From: PWXP01 sp964487655
Lineage (GTDB): Bacteria; Planctomycetota; Planctomycetia; Pirellulales; Thermoguttaceae
NCBI GenBank assembly: GCA_964487655.1
Contig: CAZASB010000220.1
Location: 1-8,030, forward strand
Length of the DNA: 8,030 bases
Direction of reading: 5' to 3'
The position numbers and the translations under genes were made by a program. This document shows positions 5,784 to 8,030 of this stretch, in pieces. How positions within the stretch are numbered: position 1 is the first letter of the stretch; each line of letters begins with the position of its first letter. A model generated the notes under the pieces. The model was not told the origin of the DNA. It made no database searches and saw only the letters and a list, made by a program, of their open reading frames with translations.

Positions 5784-7793
5784 TCAGGAGGTGGCATGTT
5801 GCTCCCGCGAACCGCGCGGGACGCAATTCGGTTGCGTGGTTTCGAGTACCGCTCGGCTCGCAGTATCCGCATTGCCGTCGCGGCAGAATCGATCGAGCAG
5901 CAGTTGGGTGGATAGCACGGCGACGATGGCCATGTTGTCGCGTGTTCCAACGATTTTCCCGGCCCGGGCCTTCGCAACGAGCCGCTTGACCGCGTCGGCG
6001 AGGAACACGCCGTCCTGGCGAACGCGGTCGGCCGAAAGCAGTTCGTCTACGTACGGCGCCCGCGCGGCTTGCGTTCCAGCATCGAAAAAACTAGCGGCGT
6101 CCGGCGCGCGATACGGCTGCTTCGGCCGATCGACGATGGCCTTGGGCACCAGGTGCGCGGCGGCTCGCTTGAGGATGTACTTTTCGCACAGGCTCCGCAT
6201 CTTCCATCGCGGCGGGATTGTGGCGGCGAACTCGACGACCCGATGGTCGAGAAAGGGAAACCGCCCTTCGACGCCGTGGGCCATGGCCATCCGATCGCCT
6301 TGCGACGAAAGGATGTAACCTGGCATGAGCAGGGCCGTTTCTACGTACTGCGCGCGGCAGAAGGGACGCCACGTGCCGTATTGGGGCGGCAGCGCCGCGG
6401 CCAGTGTGGCCTCGGCATCGCACCGATCCACGGCGGCCGCCCACTCCGGCGAAAGCAACCGCTTCAGTTGCGACGTCAGCCCCCAGCGCGGCAGGTGCGA
6501 AAAGAATCGATGTCCCAGTTCTTCCGGCCGAACGCCGAAGAAGGCACGCAGCCACTCGGGTGATTGCGACTGCAAGTTGGGCATGTACGGATACAGCCGG
6601 CCGAACAGGGCCGTCCGCGCGGACGAGTCGGGCTCGGCGGCGCAGAAACGGCGGACCTTGTCCTCCTTGAACAGATCGTAGCCGCCCAGTACCTCGTCCG
6701 CTCCTTCTCCGGTCAGCACAACTTTCAAACCGGTCGCTCGCACCAACTGCGACAGCAGGTACAGCGGCGCGGGCGCAGACCTCAACAATGGCCGCTCGGC
6801 ATGAAGGACGACATTCGGAAATACGCGGGCGATTGCTGCCGCGTCACAACACACGGCCGTGTGGTCGGTGCCCAGATGGTCGACCAGTTGTCGCTGGAAA
6901 AGGCTTTCGTCGAACTCGGGGTTGTCGAAGGTAACGGAGAATGTTTGCAGACGTGGCGTGTGGGATCGCACCAGGGCCGTGATGATAGACGAATCCAGCC
7001 CGCCGCTCAAATAGGCCCCCACGGGCACGTCAGACCGCAGTCGCAGTCGGGCCGCATCGGCCAATAGTTCGAGCAGCCGTTCCGCGCAGCCGTCGAGTCC
7101 GAGTGATTCGGCCTCGTCGCTATAGTTCAAGCTCCAGTAGCGAGTCGTGCTCGTTCGGCCGTCTTCGAGTGTCAGATTGTTCCCAGGCGGAAGTTCGCGA
7201 ATACCGCGAAACATCGTGGTAGGCGCCAGCGGGCACCAAAACGTGAATACCTGGTTCAGCCCTTCCGGGTCGAGTTCACACGACACCTCCGGATGCGCCA
7301 GCAAGGCCTTTACCTCGGAGGCGAACAGGAAGACACGCCCGAGTTGGGCGTAGTACAACGGCCGAATCCCGAGCCGATCGCGTGAAAGCAGTAGCCGCCC
7401 TCGCGCCCGGTCCCAAATGCCCATCGCCCACTGGCCGTTGAACCGTTCGACGCATTGCTCGCCGTACTGCTGGTAGGCGTGCAGGATGACTTCCGTGTCG
7501 GACCGTGTGCGAAACCGATGCCCACGGGCTTCGAGTTCCTCGCGCAGCTCGACGAAGTTGAAGATTTCGCCGTTGAACGTGACGGTCAGGAGCCCGTCGC
7601 GCGTGGTCATGGGCTGACGCCCGCCAATCGCGTCGATAATGCTCAACCGTGCATGGCCCAGCCCGGCGGGTCCGTCGATGGCCACGCCGGCCGCATCGGG
7701 TCCGCGGTGCCGCAGCGAGGCGACCATTCGTCGCAAGGTGTGCGGACAAATAGACTTCCCGTCAAGTTGGATAATTCCAGCAATACCGCACAT
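5784..7793 (-). CDS. asnB: Asparagine synthetase-type glutamine amidotransferase (AsnB family), first gene of the cassette
   Basis: A 669-residue enzyme with both family domains complete. The N-terminal class II glutaminase domain starts MCGIAGIIQLDG, with Cys2 the nucleophile after Met removal. It contains LRHRGPDAAG (27-36), FNGEIFNFVELREEL (73-87) and RSDTEVILHAY (97-107). The C-terminal synthetase domain has the ATP-pyrophosphatase loop GAYLSGGLDSSIITA (259-273), TGEGADEVLGGYD (361-373) and a later GRFPFLDHRVVEFA block. It should release ammonia from glutamine, channel it, and form an amide on an adenylated carboxylate. The frame is open to 7847, but ATG 7791-7793 is chosen because it places Cys at position 2. 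Its ribosome site is weak (AAAGA, about 9 bases upstream). The setting with an ACP, a ligase and a NadE-like enzyme argues for a surface-polymer or natural-product role rather than making free asparagine. The gene symbol denotes the family only. Confidence 0.94.
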   Translation of the reverse strand: MCGIAGIIQLDGKSICPHTLRRMVASLRHRGPDAAGVAIDGPAGLGHARLSIIDAIGGRQPMTTRDGLLTVTFNGEIFNFVELREELEARGHRFRTRSDTEVILHAYQQYGEQCVERFNGQWAMGIWDRARGRLLLSRDRLGIRPLYYAQLGRVFLFASEVKALLAHPEVSCELDPEGLNQVFTFWCPLAPTTMFRGIRELPPGNNLTLEDGRTSTTRYWSLNYSDEAESLGLDGCAERLLELLADAARLRLRSDVPVGAYLSGGLDSSIITALVRSHTPRLQTFSVTFDNPEFDESLFQRQLVDHLGTDHTAVCCDAAAIARVFPNVVLHAERPLLRSAPAPLYLLSQLVRATGLKVVLTGEGADEVLGGYDLFKEDKVRRFCAAEPDSSARTALFGRLYPYMPNLQSQSPEWLRAFFGVRPEELGHRFFSHLPRWGLTSQLKRLLSPEWAAAVDRCDAEATLAAALPPQYGTWRPFCRAQYVETALLMPGYILSSQGDRMAMAHGVEGRFPFLDHRVVEFAATIPPRWKMRSLCEKYILKRAAAHLVPKAIVDRPKQPYRAPDAASFFDAGTQAARAPYVDELLSADRVRQDGVFLADAVKRLVAKARAGKIVGTRDNMAIVAVLSTQLLLDRFCRDGNADTASRAVLETTQPNCVPRGSREQHATS

Positions 7794-7943
7794 GCTGCAC
7801 AATCTTTCTATTCGCGCAAGGCCATGCTGCCGGTGCATCCGGCCCATTCTTGGCTGGCGATGCCGATATTGACGATCGTCCGAGCACAGCCTGGGCTTCC
7901 GGCGGATCAGGGCAGACAGTCCCCGCCTTCCGGACGTTCGCTC

Positions 7944-7949
7944 ACTATA
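7944..7949 (-). promoter_or_regulatory. Possible -10 element for the asnB cassette
   Basis: Minus-strand TATAGT lies about 150 bases upstream of the asnB start. At 16-18 bases further upstream there is no good -35 (ACCGAT at 17). The -35 zone overlaps the inverted repeat at 7958-7981, which would fit a promoter controlled by a regulator bound there, but the match is weak. Confidence 0.25.
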
Positions 7950-7957
7950 TCACCCTA

Positions 7958-7981
7958 CCTTACGCAATCGGTGCAGTAAGG
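7958..7981. repeat. Inverted repeat CCTTAC...GTAAGG upstream of asnB
   Basis: A perfect 6-bp inverted repeat is separated by 12 bases. It lies just upstream of the candidate -10 and 4 bases from the next hairpin. The half-site spacing fits a dimeric regulator operator. It is short enough to arise by chance. Confidence 0.35.
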
Positions 7982-7984
7982 CGA

Positions 7985-8010
7985 TCGGCAGGTTCGAGCT
8001 TACCTGCCGA
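7985..8010. repeat. Perfect 9-bp hairpin at the right edge
   Basis: TCGGCAGGT and ACCTGCCGA pair perfectly across an 8-base loop. No U-tract follows on either strand. It could terminate or protect a transcript arriving from beyond the right edge, or be part of the asnB regulatory region. The neighbouring gene needed to decide is outside the window. Confidence 0.5.
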
Positions 8011-8030
8011 ATGTAGAACAGTTGTCCCAA

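Larger units (their letters stand above)
7794..8030. other. Non-coding region upstream of the asnB cassette
   Basis: I see no convincing gene in these 237 bases. On the minus strand it would be the leader and promoter region of asnB. It holds two inverted repeats (7958-7981 and 7985-8010) and a TATAGT that could be a -10 element. Confidence 0.5.

Noticed and set aside
5765..5977. Long N-terminal extension of the ACP.
   Set aside because: It lies inside the asnB coding region and would nearly double the usual ACP length.
1..8030. CRISPR array, tRNA, rRNA or insertion sequence.
   Set aside because: No regularly spaced repeats, no cloverleaf or rRNA signature, and no transposase reading frame were seen.

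Overview
The window reads as bacterial chromosome with fairly high GC and every supported gene on the minus strand. The REP-like hairpin and the intergenic dyads resemble those common in Planctomycetota and other large environmental genomes. That is a guess from general look, because no rRNA or other phylogenetic marker is present.

Right half (7793 down to 2680): a compact four-gene cassette, transcribed right to left. It encodes a glutamine-dependent asparagine synthetase-type amidotransferase (AsnB family), a free-standing acyl carrier protein, an acyl/aminoacyl-AMP ligase, and a NadE-like ATP-pyrophosphatase amidoligase without its own glutaminase domain. Gaps are 19, 117 and 64 bases. Together they look like a carrier-protein pathway: the ligase loads an acid onto the ACP, and two ATP-dependent amide-forming enzymes act on the precursor or on the tethered acyl group. 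Related ligase/ACP/AsnB groups occur in surface-polysaccharide and exosortase-associated loci. The actual product cannot be read from this window. The DNA upstream of asnB (7794-8030) has no convincing gene but carries two inverted repeats and a possible -10 element.

Centre (2224-2679): an intergenic stretch rich in symmetrical DNA. It holds a spaced inverted repeat, a strong GC hairpin, a GC palindrome and a perfect 12-bp tandem repeat. It separates the end of the cassette from the next operon.

Left part (2223 to the window edge): three tightly packed, poorly characterised genes, slightly less GC-rich than the cassette. The first (247 aa) is mostly helical with a C-terminal alpha/beta segment whose layout resembles a eukaryotic COMM domain. 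The second (about 324 aa) is a helical protein I do not recognise and overlaps the first by 17 bases. The third starts at a TTG 21 bases after the second's stop and runs off the window. It has a His-Val-Gly motif followed about 100 residues later by a Cys-Ala-Gly-Phe motif, the order expected in circularly permuted NlpC/P60 (LRAT/YiiX-like) papain-fold enzymes. This operon is the most likely place for an undescribed system. Its function is unknown.
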